This document shows, piece after piece, positions 28,311-36,681 of a stretch of 64,000 nucleotides of DNA. The stretch comes from Granulicella sp. (GTDB taxonomy: Bacteria > Acidobacteriota > Terriglobia > Terriglobales > Acidobacteriaceae), in assembly GCA_027452215.1 (NCBI GenBank), contig DAIDGQ010000025.1:62001-126000 (forward strand). The letters are read 5' to 3'. The translations under genes were made by a program, and so were the position numbers. The notes below the pieces were generated by a model that was given only the letters and a program-made list of their open reading frames with translations, searched no databases and had not been told where the DNA came from. Position 1 is the stretch's first letter; each line of letters opens with the position of its first letter.

Positions 28311-28643
28311 ATGAAACATCCCTACTATTTATTCGCAGGAACCCTGACTCTCATTTTTGCTACGGTTGGATGCGCTCACAACTATCCACCACCTCCCCCA
28401 CCACCGCCTCCGATGGTTCAGGTTTCTCCGCTGATTCAATTGGCGGAACGTAATGGATTTGCGACCGGACGTAATCAAGGTGCTCTAGACGCCACCAACG
28501 GAGTCCCTTTCCAAGCGCGCCGCACACGGGCGTACCATGAAACACCGGGCTACGATCCCAACTTGGGTCCCTTCCCTGTTTACCGCAATGCATTCCGCAA
28601 CGCCTACCTGCGCGGATATGATCGCGGATACTACCGTCGTTAA
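28311..28643 (+). CDS. Small proline-rich lipoprotein of unknown function
   Basis: 110 residues. The signal sequence ends in a lipobox-like TVGC, followed by a run of nine prolines and a short region with FATGRNQGALDATNG and YRNAFRNAYLRGYDRGY. Anchoring in a membrane by a lipid is inferred from the lipobox. No catalytic motif is visible and no function can be assigned. A GGAG ribosome-binding site lies upstream. It is the first gene after the IS21 element. Confidence 0.75.
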   Translation: MKHPYYLFAGTLTLIFATVGCAHNYPPPPPPPPPMVQVSPLIQLAERNGFATGRNQGALDATNGVPFQARRTRAYHETPGYDPNLGPFPVYRNAFRNAYLRGYDRGYYRR

Positions 28644-28706
28644 CGCGATGGTGACCGGCATGAGCTAGGCTGGTCACCATCATGCCTCTCTAGGTATCAT
28701 CGTGGC

Positions 28707-29138
28707 ATGAACCTTCGGCCGTTTCACATCGCTTTCCCTGTCGACGATCTCGAGGCAGCACGCTACTTTTACGGAGCGATTCTAGGCTGTCCAGAAGGTC
28801 GTAGCGCGGAGCACTGGATCGACTTCGATCTCTTCGGTCATCAGATTGTGGCGCACTTCAAGCCGGGCTCCACGCCAAGGAACAAGGTTGCGCTCGATGG
28901 TAATCCTGTCGATGGCCATGACGTACCCATTCCACACTTTGGCGTTGTCCTCTCACAGGACCAATGGAAACATCTTGCTGAACGAGTTCGCTCAGCTGGC
29001 GTTCACTTTGTCATTGAACCGTACACCCGATTTGAAGGCCAAATCGGCGAACAGTCGACGATGTTCTTTCTCGACCCTGCCGGCAACGCACTGGAGTTCA
29101 AAGCCTTTGCCGATCTAAATCAACTGTTCGCCAAATGA
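28707..29138 (+). CDS. VOC-family (glyoxalase-like) protein
   Basis: 143 residues with the paired beta-alpha-beta-beta-beta units of the VOC fold. [20 protein letters not shown] opens the first unit, [18 protein letters not shown] the second, and [13 protein letters not shown] closes it with a metal-ligand Glu. His8 at the start of the first unit and the C-terminal Glu are compatible with metal binding. Substrates in this family range from methylglyoxal adducts to aromatic compounds; none can be chosen here. Confidence 0.82.
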   Translation: MNLRPFHIAFPVDDLEAARYFYGAILGCPEGRSAEHWIDFDLFGHQIVAHFKPGSTPRNKVALDGNPVDGHDVPIPHFGVVLSQDQWKHLAERVRSAGVHFVIEPYTRFEGQIGEQSTMFFLDPAGNALEFKAFADLNQLFAK

Positions 29139-29149
29139 GCCGATGCCTA

Positions 29150-30805
29150 TTAAAAGTTCTTGAGAGCTAGATATTGATGAACAAACGCGATAGCCATGCT
29201 TCCTTCTCCCACGCCGCTTGAGACCCTCTTGATCGAGTCATGCCGCACATCTCCTGCGCAGAATACTCCCGGCAAATTCGTCTCCAGAGGGAATGGCGGA
29301 CGGTCCAGGGGCCACGTCCTAAGGTCGCGGCCCGTGCAGATGTAACCCGAGGCATCTCGCTCCAGATCCTTCGGTAACCAAGCGGTGCTGGCATCGGCTC
29401 CGATCATCACAAACAACGCGTCTGCGTCCCGAGTCTGCACGCTGTCTTCGCCGCGCGCAGAGCGTGTTCTGGTCACAATCCGTTCCAGATGATCGTCCCC
29501 CTCGGCTCTCAACACCTCGGTAAACGTCTCGATGAGTACATTCTTCTTCGCGTCGATCTGCTCGATAAGGTACTGCGACATCGTTAGCTCCAGGCCCTTA
29601 CCTCGCACCAGAATGGTGACTTCAGCAGCGTAATTGGCAAAGAAAACCGCAGCTTGACCCGCGGAGTTTCCGCCTCCCACCAGGAAAACTCGCTTTCCAA
29701 TTACATTGCTGGCTTCATTGCGCGAAGCCCCGTAGAGCACGCCGCGGCCCTGCAAGCGATCCACACCTTCTGCACCGAGCATCCTCCACTCCACACCGGT
29801 CGCCAAGAGCACGACGCAAGCCGATACACGCTGCCGGCCGTCTAGCTCTACACAGTAACGGCCGTCGGCAAGAGGCACGAGCGCTTCGACCCAGCGCGTC
29901 ATGACAATCTCAGCTCCGAACCGTGTACCCTGCTTCAACGCTCGCTCGCTCAGTTCCTCACCCGAGATGCCGTTGGGAAATCCAAGGTAGTTCTCAATGC
30001 GCGATGATGTTCCAGCCTGCCCACCGGCGGCGGAACGTTCAATCATCAGCACTTTCAGCCCCTCGGACGCACCATACACGCCCGCCGCAAGACCTGCGGG
30101 CCCAGCACCTGCGATCACAACGTCATACTCTTCATACCTAGGATTTGTCCTGATGCCTAACGCCTGTGCCACATTCCGGACCGAGGGCGTCTCGACACAA
30201 TACTCTCGGTCAATGACCACTGAGGGCCCCGCGTATTCGCCCGCCATGCACGCTGGAATTCGCCCCGGTTCCCGCTCAGCATCAACCCACTCATACGGAA
30301 TACGATTGGCTGACAGGAATGTCCTTATTTCACGACAGTCGCTATCGTACTGCGTTCCGATTAAGAGTACCCGGGAACTCGGAGTCTCGTGCGCAAATCG
30401 TTGCACGGAAGATAGACGGTCCGTCATTGTCTGCAAAATCAAGGCACTGCAGGCCGCTGACGCCTGAATCAGTTCGAAGAGAAGCTGTGCATCAAACCGC
30501 GCAACACGAACACTGGACTTAGCCTGGACTGAGACGAATGCGGGTGCTCCTAGCAAAATAGGAACCTCTCCGAAGAAGTCCCCAGCTTTGTACTCGTGAA
30601 GATTAGTTGATTTGCCCAGAACGTCTTTGAGTAGCTGCAACCGTCCCTGCAGCAAGATGCAGAAGTAAGGGACTTCGCCCTCACGAATAAGCCACTCTCC
30701 CGACTCTAGCCGCACGTCGGCCGCTCGATCGGCAAACCTCTGCCGCTCCGCTTCATCCAAACACGCAAAAATAGGAATTTCCTGCAATTCAACCGCAGAG
30801 ATCAT
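29150..30805 (-). CDS. Cyclic-nucleotide-binding domain fused to thioredoxin-reductase-like flavoprotein
   Basis: 551 residues. An N-terminal cNMP-binding domain (about 1-120, EYKAGDFFGEVPILLGAPAF) is followed by a glutaredoxin-like region (about 140-215, VLLIGTQYDSDCREIRTFL) and a thioredoxin-reductase fold (about 220-550). FAD-binding GAGPAGLAAGVYGASEG and NADPH-binding GGGNSAGQAAVFFANYA are present. Between them, where thioredoxin reductase has CATC, the sequence reads YGASRNEA: the redox-active Cys pair is missing. It is therefore probably a ferredoxin/flavodoxin-reductase-like or sensor enzyme and not a disulfide reductase. The ATG at 30805 was preferred to a TTG two codons upstream. Confidence 0.87.
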   Translation of the reverse strand: MISAVELQEIPIFACLDEAERQRFADRAADVRLESGEWLIREGEVPYFCILLQGRLQLLKDVLGKSTNLHEYKAGDFFGEVPILLGAPAFVSVQAKSSVRVARFDAQLLFELIQASAACSALILQTMTDRLSSVQRFAHETPSSRVLLIGTQYDSDCREIRTFLSANRIPYEWVDAEREPGRIPACMAGEYAGPSVVIDREYCVETPSVRNVAQALGIRTNPRYEEYDVVIAGAGPAGLAAGVYGASEGLKVLMIERSAAGGQAGTSSRIENYLGFPNGISGEELSERALKQGTRFGAEIVMTRWVEALVPLADGRYCVELDGRQRVSACVVLLATGVEWRMLGAEGVDRLQGRGVLYGASRNEASNVIGKRVFLVGGGNSAGQAAVFFANYAAEVTILVRGKGLELTMSQYLIEQIDAKKNVLIETFTEVLRAEGDDHLERIVTRTRSARGEDSVQTRDADALFVMIGADASTAWLPKDLERDASGYICTGRDLRTWPLDRPPFPLETNLPGVFCAGDVRHDSIKRVSSGVGEGSMAIAFVHQYLALKNF

Positions 30806-30868
30806 ACTCAAATTGTCCCATGATCGTGCGCGTTCAGGACAGATTGGCGATCAGATCCAGTTCGCAAG

Positions 30869-31048
30869 CTAGTCTCTGCTGGCTTGAATTGGGTTGTCCT
30901 GCACCCCGTCGAGGAAGTGGTGACGTTTCATGCTCAGTGCCAGAAGGACGAACATCACTGTCAACATCACCACAAACAGGAACTGGATATAGCCTGGCCA
31001 AGATGACTTCGGGCCGTCGGAGCCTGCCGGAGTACGATTCGTCGCCAT
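30869..31048 (-). CDS. Small single-pass membrane protein
   Basis: 59 residues: a polar N-terminus, one membrane helix (YIQFLFVVMLTVMFVLLALSM) and a short basic tail with His residues (KRHHFLDGVQ). The ATG at 31048 has an AAGGAA ribosome-binding site seven bases upstream. It lies just upstream of the CNB-TrxR gene on the same strand with about 60 bases between, so co-transcription is likely. The function is unknown. Confidence 0.6.
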   Translation of the reverse strand: MATNRTPAGSDGPKSSWPGYIQFLFVVMLTVMFVLLALSMKRHHFLDGVQDNPIQASRD

Positions 31049-31371
31049 AAGCAATTCCTTCCAGTATGTATATGTATGTTGTTCAATGTGTTGGCTTGTA
31101 TCATGCTGCTTCCACGGCATCGCCGTCAACAAGTATCTCGCTCTCGCATCAGATTCATAGACAGAAGGATACGGTCGACCGACGCGCTAACCTTTAGTTG
31201 CGGGGGACCATTTCCTAAGGGTCAGGACCAGCGCACGTGCAGAATCAGCCGCCTAAGAGTCCTAAGAGTCCAACATTCATCCATTTTCTCCATCTACCTG
31301 TGTATACTTGTGGCCTGATCTGAATGGTGGTCAGACCACATTTCCAACCTCGAAAGTGTACAACTCAAGTC
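31049..31371. other. Intergenic region between the small membrane protein and uxaC
   Basis: No gene seen in about 320 bases. It holds the direct repeat CCTAAGAGT twice in tandem (31252-31269), with a variant CCTAAGGGT at 31214-31222. A TATACT at 31303-31308 is a fair -10 element for uxaC, without a clear -35. The GntR-type palindrome lies at 31328-31338, downstream of that -10 and 33 bases before the uxaC ATG. Confidence 0.6.
31328..31338. promoter_or_regulatory. Putative FadR/GntR operator upstream of uxaC
   Basis: TGGTCAGACCA, extended to a 13-base odd palindrome GTGGTCAGACCAC (31327-31339). It lies 33 bases upstream of the chosen uxaC ATG and downstream of a TATACT -10 candidate, a position suited to repression. 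The same 11 bases occur upstream of the GH28 gene, and a variant lies by gntR. Confidence 0.65.
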
Positions 31372-32763
31372 ATGCTGATCCATGAGGACCGTCTTTTTCC
31401 AGCAGAACCAGGCATACGCGAGATCGCAAAGGCGCTTTATTCGCAGGTACGTTCGTTGCCCATTATCAGTCCGCATGGGCATACACAGGCCTCTTGGTTT
31501 GCTAAAAATGAGCCGTTCCCGGATCCGGCCAAGTTGTTTGTGCAGCCGGACCATTATGTCTATCGGATGCTCTATAGTCAGGGCGTCTCGATGGAGGAGC
31601 TGGAGATTGGTGCGGCTGAGCTAAAGGATCCTCGGGGGGTTTGGCGCATATTTGCCCGTCATTACTATCTGTTTCGTGGAACGCCGACTCGTACCTGGCT
31701 GGATTTTTCGTTCCAGGAGTTGTTTGGGATGGAAGAGCGGCTGTCGGAGAAGAGTGCTGACCACTATTTCGATGTGATTTCGGAGAAGCTGCAGACGCCG
31801 GAGTTTCTTCCTCGCGCACTCTATAAACGCTTCAATCTAGAGGCGCTTGCGACTACGGACTCGGCGCTGGACTCGCTTTCGGACCACCAGGCGATTCGCG
31901 ATTCAGGGTGGAAGGCGAAGATTGTTCCTACGTTCCGTCCGGACTCGGTGGTGGACCCTGAATTTCATGGATTTACGGGCAATATAGCGAAACTTGGCCA
32001 GCAAACCGGGGAGGACTGCTCTACCTGGGAAGGCTATTTGAATGCTTTACGTGCTACTCGGCGGCGTTTCCTGGGGCTTGGGTGCACCGCCACGGATCAT
32101 GGGCATCCTACGGCTCAAACGGCGAATCTTTCGGCGACGGAGGCGGCGGGCCTGTTCCGGGCCGTCCTCAGTGGCAACTCGGAACCGGCTCAGAATGAGC
32201 TATTTAGGGCGCAGATGCTTACGGAGATGGCGCGCATGAGTCTCGAGGATGGACTGGTGATGCAGATCCATCCGGGGAGCGTGCGCAACCATAACCGCCT
32301 TATTTTTGAACGATATGGGCGCGATACGGGGGCGGATATTCCACGCGCTACGAATTATGTGGATGCTTTGCGGCCGTTGCTCGACCAGTTCGGCAACGAA
32401 CCGGGGCTTTCGATCATTCTTTTTACGCTGGACGAATCGACGTATAGTCGTGAATTGGCGCCACTTGCGGGTCATTACCCTTGTTTAAAGCTGGGGCCGC
32501 CGTGGTGGTTTCATGATAGTCCTGAGGGGATGATGCGGTTTCGGGAGAGGGTTACGGAGACGGCGGGATTCTACAATACGGTGGGTTTCAACGACGATAC
32601 GCGGGCGTTTTTGTCGATCCCGGCGCGGCATGATATGGCGCGGAGGGTCGATTGCGCTTATCTGGCTAAGTTGGTCTCTGATCATCGGTTAGAGGAGGGC
32701 GAGGCGGTTGAATTGGCCCACGATCTGACCTATGGACTGGTCAAAAAGGCGTACAAACTGTAA
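31372..32763 (+). CDS. uxaC: Glucuronate/galacturonate isomerase UxaC
   Basis: 463-residue amidohydrolase-fold isomerase converting D-glucuronate to fructuronate and D-galacturonate to tagaturonate. LPIISPHGHTQASWFAKNEP carries the metal-binding His pair, and MQIHPGSVRNHN and GFNDDTRAFLSIPARHDM match the family. The ATG at 31372 (MLIHEDRLF) was chosen; the upstream ATG at 31324 would place the operator inside the coding region. It is the first catabolic gene of the uronate locus; the next steps (uxaB, uxaA, kdgK) are not in the window. Confidence 0.93.
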   Translation: MLIHEDRLFPAEPGIREIAKALYSQVRSLPIISPHGHTQASWFAKNEPFPDPAKLFVQPDHYVYRMLYSQGVSMEELEIGAAELKDPRGVWRIFARHYYLFRGTPTRTWLDFSFQELFGMEERLSEKSADHYFDVISEKLQTPEFLPRALYKRFNLEALATTDSALDSLSDHQAIRDSGWKAKIVPTFRPDSVVDPEFHGFTGNIAKLGQQTGEDCSTWEGYLNALRATRRRFLGLGCTATDHGHPTAQTANLSATEAAGLFRAVLSGNSEPAQNELFRAQMLTEMARMSLEDGLVMQIHPGSVRNHNRLIFERYGRDTGADIPRATNYVDALRPLLDQFGNEPGLSIILFTLDESTYSRELAPLAGHYPCLKLGPPWWFHDSPEGMMRFRERVTETAGFYNTVGFNDDTRAFLSIPARHDMARRVDCAYLAKLVSDHRLEEGEAVELAHDLTYGLVKKAYKL

Positions 32764-32803
32764 GCCCGCGAGCGGTGCAGGATAGATCACGCGGATGCGA
32801 GAT

Positions 32804-32838
32804 AGAACGGCCGGTCTCGGGATGAGACCGGCCGTTCT
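32804..32838. terminator. Strong inverted repeat between convergent uxaC and GH28 gene
   Basis: A 15-base perfect stem (32804-32818 with 32824-32838) and a five-base loop GGGAT, 40 bases after the uxaC stop and about 150 bases after the GH28 stop. There is no T run after it, so intrinsic termination is inferred from position and stem strength. The symmetric stem could serve both converging transcripts. Confidence 0.6.
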
Positions 32839-32991
32839 GTTGCTGGATCGAGCCGAATTGGGGTGTTTTGAGTGCCGGGGATGTAGATCTTGGGTCGCAA
32901 GCCGCGTGACTGAGGGAGGGTTCGGGATGCGCGGCGTGATTTTGGAGCCACCGACCCTCCCCCGGGATGGATTCCGGCGGAGGGACGGAGG

Positions 32992-34269
32992 CTAGCGCAG
33001 GGTGAGTTTGGCTCCAGCACCCTTGGTGATGGCTTCGCCCTCGGCTGCGGTGACGGTGAAGTCTTGCGCGGAGACGTCGGCGTAGCCAATGGTCAGACCA
33101 CGGTCGGCGCTGAGGTGGACGTGGCGGAGGGTGACGCCGGTGACTGGAGCTTCGGGGAGGCCGACGATGGCTCCGGCGGACTTGCTTCCGGTGGCGGTGA
33201 CGTTCTCAATGGTGATGTCGTGGAAGTGGGGGGTGAGGCGGGTGATGGGAGCTGCGGCTACCTCGCCAGCGGGAAGGATCTTGGGATAGTACTCGCTGAT
33301 GATGAGAGCGTTCTTGACGTTCTTCATGTCGATGTCGCGGAAGGTGATGTGGCTGACGTCGGCTCCGCGGTCGCGGTTGGCTTTGACGCGGATGCCGTTG
33401 TCGGTTCCGTCGAAGTGAATTCGTTCGACGAGGATGTTCTGGGCTCCGCCGGCGAGTTCACTGCCAACGGAGACGCCGTGGCCGTGGAGGAAGGTGCAGT
33501 CGGAGATGGTGATGTTGCGGCTGGGTTCGTCGGGGCCGGGAGAATCGGCGGCACCGGATTTGATGGCGATGTTGTCGTCGCCTACGTCCATGAAGACGTG
33601 GCTGATGGTGACGTTGGACGAGGAGAAGGGATCGATGCCGTCGGTGTTGATGGAGCGGAGGGGGGCGAAGACCTTGATGTTGCGGATGGTGATGTCGTCG
33701 GAGTAGTAGGGGACGATCTGCCACATGGGGGAGTTCTGGATGGTGACTCCGTCCATGAGGATGTGTTTGCAGTGGTTGAAGACGACGAGGCGGGGACGGG
33801 TGTGGTCAGACCCCATGACACCGTGATCTTTGACGGCGCGGGCCTCCTGCCACCAACTATCGCCGTTTCCGTCGATGATTCCCTCTCCGGTGATGGAGAG
33901 ATTGGTGGCGTTGGTGGCGCTGACGAGGGCCTGGTTGCCGGGAGCGCGGAACTCGGTGATGGCGGGATAGTCGGCGTGATCGGGAGAGCCGAGGAGGGTG
34001 GCTCCCTTGTCGAGATGGAGGTCGATGTTGCTTTTGAGGACGATGGGAGCGCTGACGTAGGTTCCTGCGGAGAGGAGGACGGTGCCTCCTCCTTTGGCTG
34101 CGCAGGCGTCAATTGCGGCCTGAATCGCGTGGGTATCCTTGGTAACGCCGTCGGCTTTGGCTCCGAAGGTGCGGACGTTGCAGGTGGTGGCGGCGAGCGC
34201 GGCGGAGGGAGCGGCGGCGAGGGTGAGGCCGAGGAGCAGGGACAGGGGCGAGAGGCGGGGATGGGTCAA
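32992..34269 (-). CDS. Secreted GH28 family pectinase (polygalacturonase-like)
   Basis: 425 residues. A signal peptide (LSPLSLLLGLTLAAAPSAAL) is followed by a right-handed beta-helix opening with GAKADGVTKDTHAIQAAI. All four GH28 motifs are present: NTDGID, VGDDNIAIKSG, GHGVSVGS and GIRVKANRDRG, supplying the three catalytic Asp residues, the His and the Arg/Lys pair. It should cleave galacturonan or related pectin chains outside the cell, feeding uxaC. The TTG at 34269 has a GAGGA site five bases upstream and begins MTHPRLSPL; the frame extends to a TTG at 34287 without support. Confidence 0.9.
   Translation of the reverse strand: MTHPRLSPLSLLLGLTLAAAPSAALAATTCNVRTFGAKADGVTKDTHAIQAAIDACAAKGGGTVLLSAGTYVSAPIVLKSNIDLHLDKGATLLGSPDHADYPAITEFRAPGNQALVSATNATNLSITGEGIIDGNGDSWWQEARAVKDHGVMGSDHTRPRLVVFNHCKHILMDGVTIQNSPMWQIVPYYSDDITIRNIKVFAPLRSINTDGIDPFSSSNVTISHVFMDVGDDNIAIKSGAADSPGPDEPSRNITISDCTFLHGHGVSVGSELAGGAQNILVERIHFDGTDNGIRVKANRDRGADVSHITFRDIDMKNVKNALIISEYYPKILPAGEVAAAPITRLTPHFHDITIENVTATGSKSAGAIVGLPEAPVTGVTLRHVHLSADRGLTIGYADVSAQDFTVTAAEGEAITKGAGAKLTLR
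33090..33100. promoter_or_regulatory. Exact copy of the TGGTCAGACCA palindrome inside the GH28 coding region
   Basis: The same 11 bases as at 31328 and 34350, about 100 bases before the GH28 stop codon. A one-mismatch copy (TGGTCAGACCC) is at 33803-33813, also inside the gene. They may be auxiliary operator sites or chance; both are in coding sequence. Confidence 0.3.
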
Positions 34270-34349
34270 AGGGGTTCCTCGGGGCAAGAAGTTGGCGAAT
34301 CGATGGGTCCAAGTCGGCCAGACACCGGAGGAGTTGCGGGTGGGTACAC

Positions 34350-34360
34350 TGGTCAGACCA
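34350..34360. promoter_or_regulatory. Putative FadR/GntR operator upstream of the GH28 gene
   Basis: TGGTCAGACCA, 80 bases upstream of the TTG start of the minus-strand GH28 gene, identical to the site upstream of uxaC. The flanks differ (C on the left, C on the right). It most likely binds the FadR-type regulator encoded at 35731-36471. Confidence 0.62.
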
Positions 34361-34535
34361 CTTTGGAGACGGGAACAGTGTGCCGTTTTGGAGGGAGCGC
34401 TGTCAAGGAGGACGTGGGTGGGTGGTGGGTCAGTTTGAAGACAGGCGAAGGATGTTTCCCTTGATACCGTTTAGGGAGCGCCTCGGGTCGCGTATATTCC
34501 GCACATACGACAGGATGGCACGGCATTTTGAATTG

Positions 34536-35639
34536 TTATCGCCCTACCTCGCCTGCCCTATGCTGGATGAGCTCGCACAATCTTTTCCCAAGGCGCATCG
34601 CGGGCTCTTCCACGGTGACGCAAAAGACGTGCGCGACCACAAACGCGAGAACGAGAATTACACCCATAATCCAATGCAAACTTAGGTGTCCGAAAAGCAG
34701 GTATACCGTCGCGAATAACACGATGCTATGAACAAGGTAGAGACTGTAGGAAATGCGACCCAGATACTCGGGCACTGAATGTTTCAACAATCGTGCCAAC
34801 GGTGGAAGATACAGTGAACAGAGCAATATCCCGGCCGAGCCCAGGCCGTTAATCAGGTAGACCCTCCGAATTAGCTCGTATATCACCACGGGCCTAAAGG
34901 GCAACTTCAGAAAGAAGTCATAATACAGGCACATTGAAGCCGCAAGTACCAGCCAAAGCCAGCGCGCATGTCGCGCGCAGATTCCCCTCAGGACCTCGTC
35001 ATATTTAGCTAGCGTGGCCCCTAAAGCGAATAGAAATACGATCTGGCAGCTCAACGCGACGTACCCGGGCGGCCATTGGTCTGTGTTGAGCGGGAACACA
35101 AACATCATCAAACCGTAGATCACAGTGAACACTGCAGGGTTGGCCCAGGTCATCACTAAACATAAAAAAGGCATCACCAGAGACATCTGCATTTCGAAGG
35201 TCAGCGACCAGAACGCGGGATTGAAGCACCCCATGGGAACCATGAGAAACTGCCACACGACGAGAGACATCGAAATTGGGATATGCCATGCGTCGTTGAA
35301 CCATCTGGTTAACGAAACATCCGATTTTCGAAAGATTGCCGCGCCGAGAATCGAAAGCGAGGCAGCGACGGCGAACGGCAGATAGATGCGGCAGAATCGG
35401 CGGATCAGGTACAGCTTGTAGGGCATCTGCCGTTTCTTCCACGACGGCATACTTAGCACATATCCGCTCAATACAAAGAACAGCACCACGGCAGATCGAC
35501 CCGATGAAATTGGCTCCAGCTTGGTCGTGGGGATTCCGGGAAACGCTTGAAAGAGGTGGTTCAACACCACTGTTACGGCAGCTATGCCACGCAGCGCATC
35601 GAGTTGAAACAGCCTTGGCTGTGACGACCTCTTCTGCAA
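34536..35639 (-). CDS. Acyltransferase family 3 membrane protein
   Basis: 367 residues with about 10 hydrophobic segments. The N-terminus QLDALRGIAAVTVVLNHLFQ contains the LRGIAA and NH motif of OafA/NodX-type acyltransferases, and SGRSAVVLFFVLSGYVLSM is the second typical segment. These enzymes O-acetylate sugars of surface or exported glycans. The start is a TTG at 35639 with CAGGAA upstream; a CTG six codons earlier is possible. The gene is visibly poorer in G and less skewed than its neighbours, so it looks like a later insertion into the pectin locus. Confidence 0.82.
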   Translation of the reverse strand: MQKRSSQPRLFQLDALRGIAAVTVVLNHLFQAFPGIPTTKLEPISSGRSAVVLFFVLSGYVLSMPSWKKRQMPYKLYLIRRFCRIYLPFAVAASLSILGAAIFRKSDVSLTRWFNDAWHIPISMSLVVWQFLMVPMGCFNPAFWSLTFEMQMSLVMPFLCLVMTWANPAVFTVIYGLMMFVFPLNTDQWPPGYVALSCQIVFLFALGATLAKYDEVLRGICARHARWLWLVLAASMCLYYDFFLKLPFRPVVIYELIRRVYLINGLGSAGILLCSLYLPPLARLLKHSVPEYLGRISYSLYLVHSIVLFATVYLLFGHLSLHWIMGVILVLAFVVAHVFCVTVEEPAMRLGKRLCELIQHRAGEVGR

Positions 35640-35730
35640 TTCCTGTTCTTCATTCAGGCCGCCCTTCGGAATGCGTCACCCCCGCTCATATCGTTACAAC
35701 ATCCTATCGCGTCTGGGGCGGGGGGATGGA

Positions 35731-36471
35731 TTATTGGGGGCGGGGGGTGGTCTTGCGGGGTTTGCGGAGTTTGGGTTGTTCCATGCTTTGGGCGGTCTGG
35801 GCCATGCGGAGGTGGTGCTCCATGAGGCGGCGGGCTTCGGTGGGGTTGCGGGAGCGGATGGCGCGGTAGAGCTCGCGATGGATCTCGGCGGATTCGCGGA
35901 GGTTGCGGGAGTGCTCGACGGTTTTGCGGCGGTCGTCGTAGAGGGCGGAGGTGATGGTTTCCATGAGGGCGGCGAGGATGGGATTACCGGAGGCCTGGGA
36001 GATGATGCGGTGAAAACGGACGTCGTGGATGAGGTATTCGGTGGGGTTGTCGAGGGAGGCGAACATCTCGGCGACCTCTTCGGAGAGGGCGGCGTGGTGC
36101 TCGTCGTTGCTGCGGTCGGCGGCCAGTTCGGCGAGGCTGCTTTCGAGGATGAGTCGGGCTTCAAACATCTGCCAGGACTGGAAGCCGTGGAGGACTCCCA
36201 TGAGGCTGAGGGAGGCTTTGTCGAACTCGGGGGGGCCGTCGGCGACGAAGGTTCCGACGCCGTGACGAACCTTGAGGACTCCCATGGCGGCGAGGTAGTT
36301 GATGCCGGTGCGGAGGCTGGCGCGGCTGATCTTGAGGGAGGCGGCGAACTCCCGTTCGGGAGGGATCTGGTCGCCGGGCTGGAGGGTTCCCTTCTCCATG
36401 AGGGAACGGATGTGGTCGACCACCTGCATGGTGCGGTGGGTGTCCGGTATGTCCTGTTTTATCCGCGGCAT
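35731..36471 (-). CDS. FadR-type GntR-family transcriptional regulator
   Basis: 246 residues. An N-terminal winged helix (IPPEREFAASLKISRASLRT, VLKVRHGVGTFVADG) is followed by an FCD effector domain. Ligand residues of the FCD metal site are visible in LIHDVRFHRIISQASGNP and ESAEIHRELYRAI. Regulators of this subgroup often answer uronates and bind TGGTnnnACCA-like palindromes, which fits the sites at 31328, 34350 and 36592. The ATG at 36471 was chosen; the frame extends to a TTG at 36510. The protein ends in a Pro/Arg-rich tail (KLRKPRKTTPRPQ). Confidence 0.88.
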   Translation of the reverse strand: MPRIKQDIPDTHRTMQVVDHIRSLMEKGTLQPGDQIPPEREFAASLKISRASLRTGINYLAAMGVLKVRHGVGTFVADGPPEFDKASLSLMGVLHGFQSWQMFEARLILESSLAELAADRSNDEHHAALSEEVAEMFASLDNPTEYLIHDVRFHRIISQASGNPILAALMETITSALYDDRRKTVEHSRNLRESAEIHRELYRAIRSRNPTEARRLMEHHLRMAQTAQSMEQPKLRKPRKTTPRPQ

Positions 36472-36591
36472 GGGCTGGGAACCTTTATGAAATGAGGAGA
36501 GTCTGGACAAGACGAGGGTAGCACTTGAGATAGAGGTTCGACCGTCGCTCTCGGGGTCGGTGAGCTTAATGGTACCGGGGATGAGGGACAG

Positions 36592-36602
36592 AGGTCAGAC
36601 CT
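36592..36602. promoter_or_regulatory. Variant operator AGGTCAGACCT between gntR and pckG
   Basis: Same GGTCAGACC core as the sites by uxaC and the GH28 gene, with the outer pair changed from T/A to A/T, so it keeps its symmetry. It lies 120 bases upstream of gntR and about 280 bases upstream of pckG. Autoregulation is the simplest reading; control of pckG is possible. Confidence 0.5.
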
Positions 36603-36662
36603 TGGTGAAGATTTTAGCTGGGACCTGGGGCGAAGGAAGGAGGGACTGGGCGAAGGCCGGGA

Positions 36663-36681
36663 GGCGGTTTCGATAACCGCC
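36663..36681 (+). terminator. Hairpin in the pckG leader region
   Basis: GGCGGTT TCGAT AACCGCC, a perfect seven-base stem with a five-base loop, followed by CCTGGTTTT. It resembles a weak intrinsic terminator on the plus strand, but no plus-strand gene precedes it, so it could only act on a pckG leader transcript. It may have no role. Confidence 0.3.

Noticed and set aside
33064-34464. Long open frame on the plus strand opposite the GH28 gene
   Set aside because: Rich in Gly, Asp, Val and Glu in the way expected when a C-rich gene is read backwards. The GH28 motifs on the other strand are decisive.
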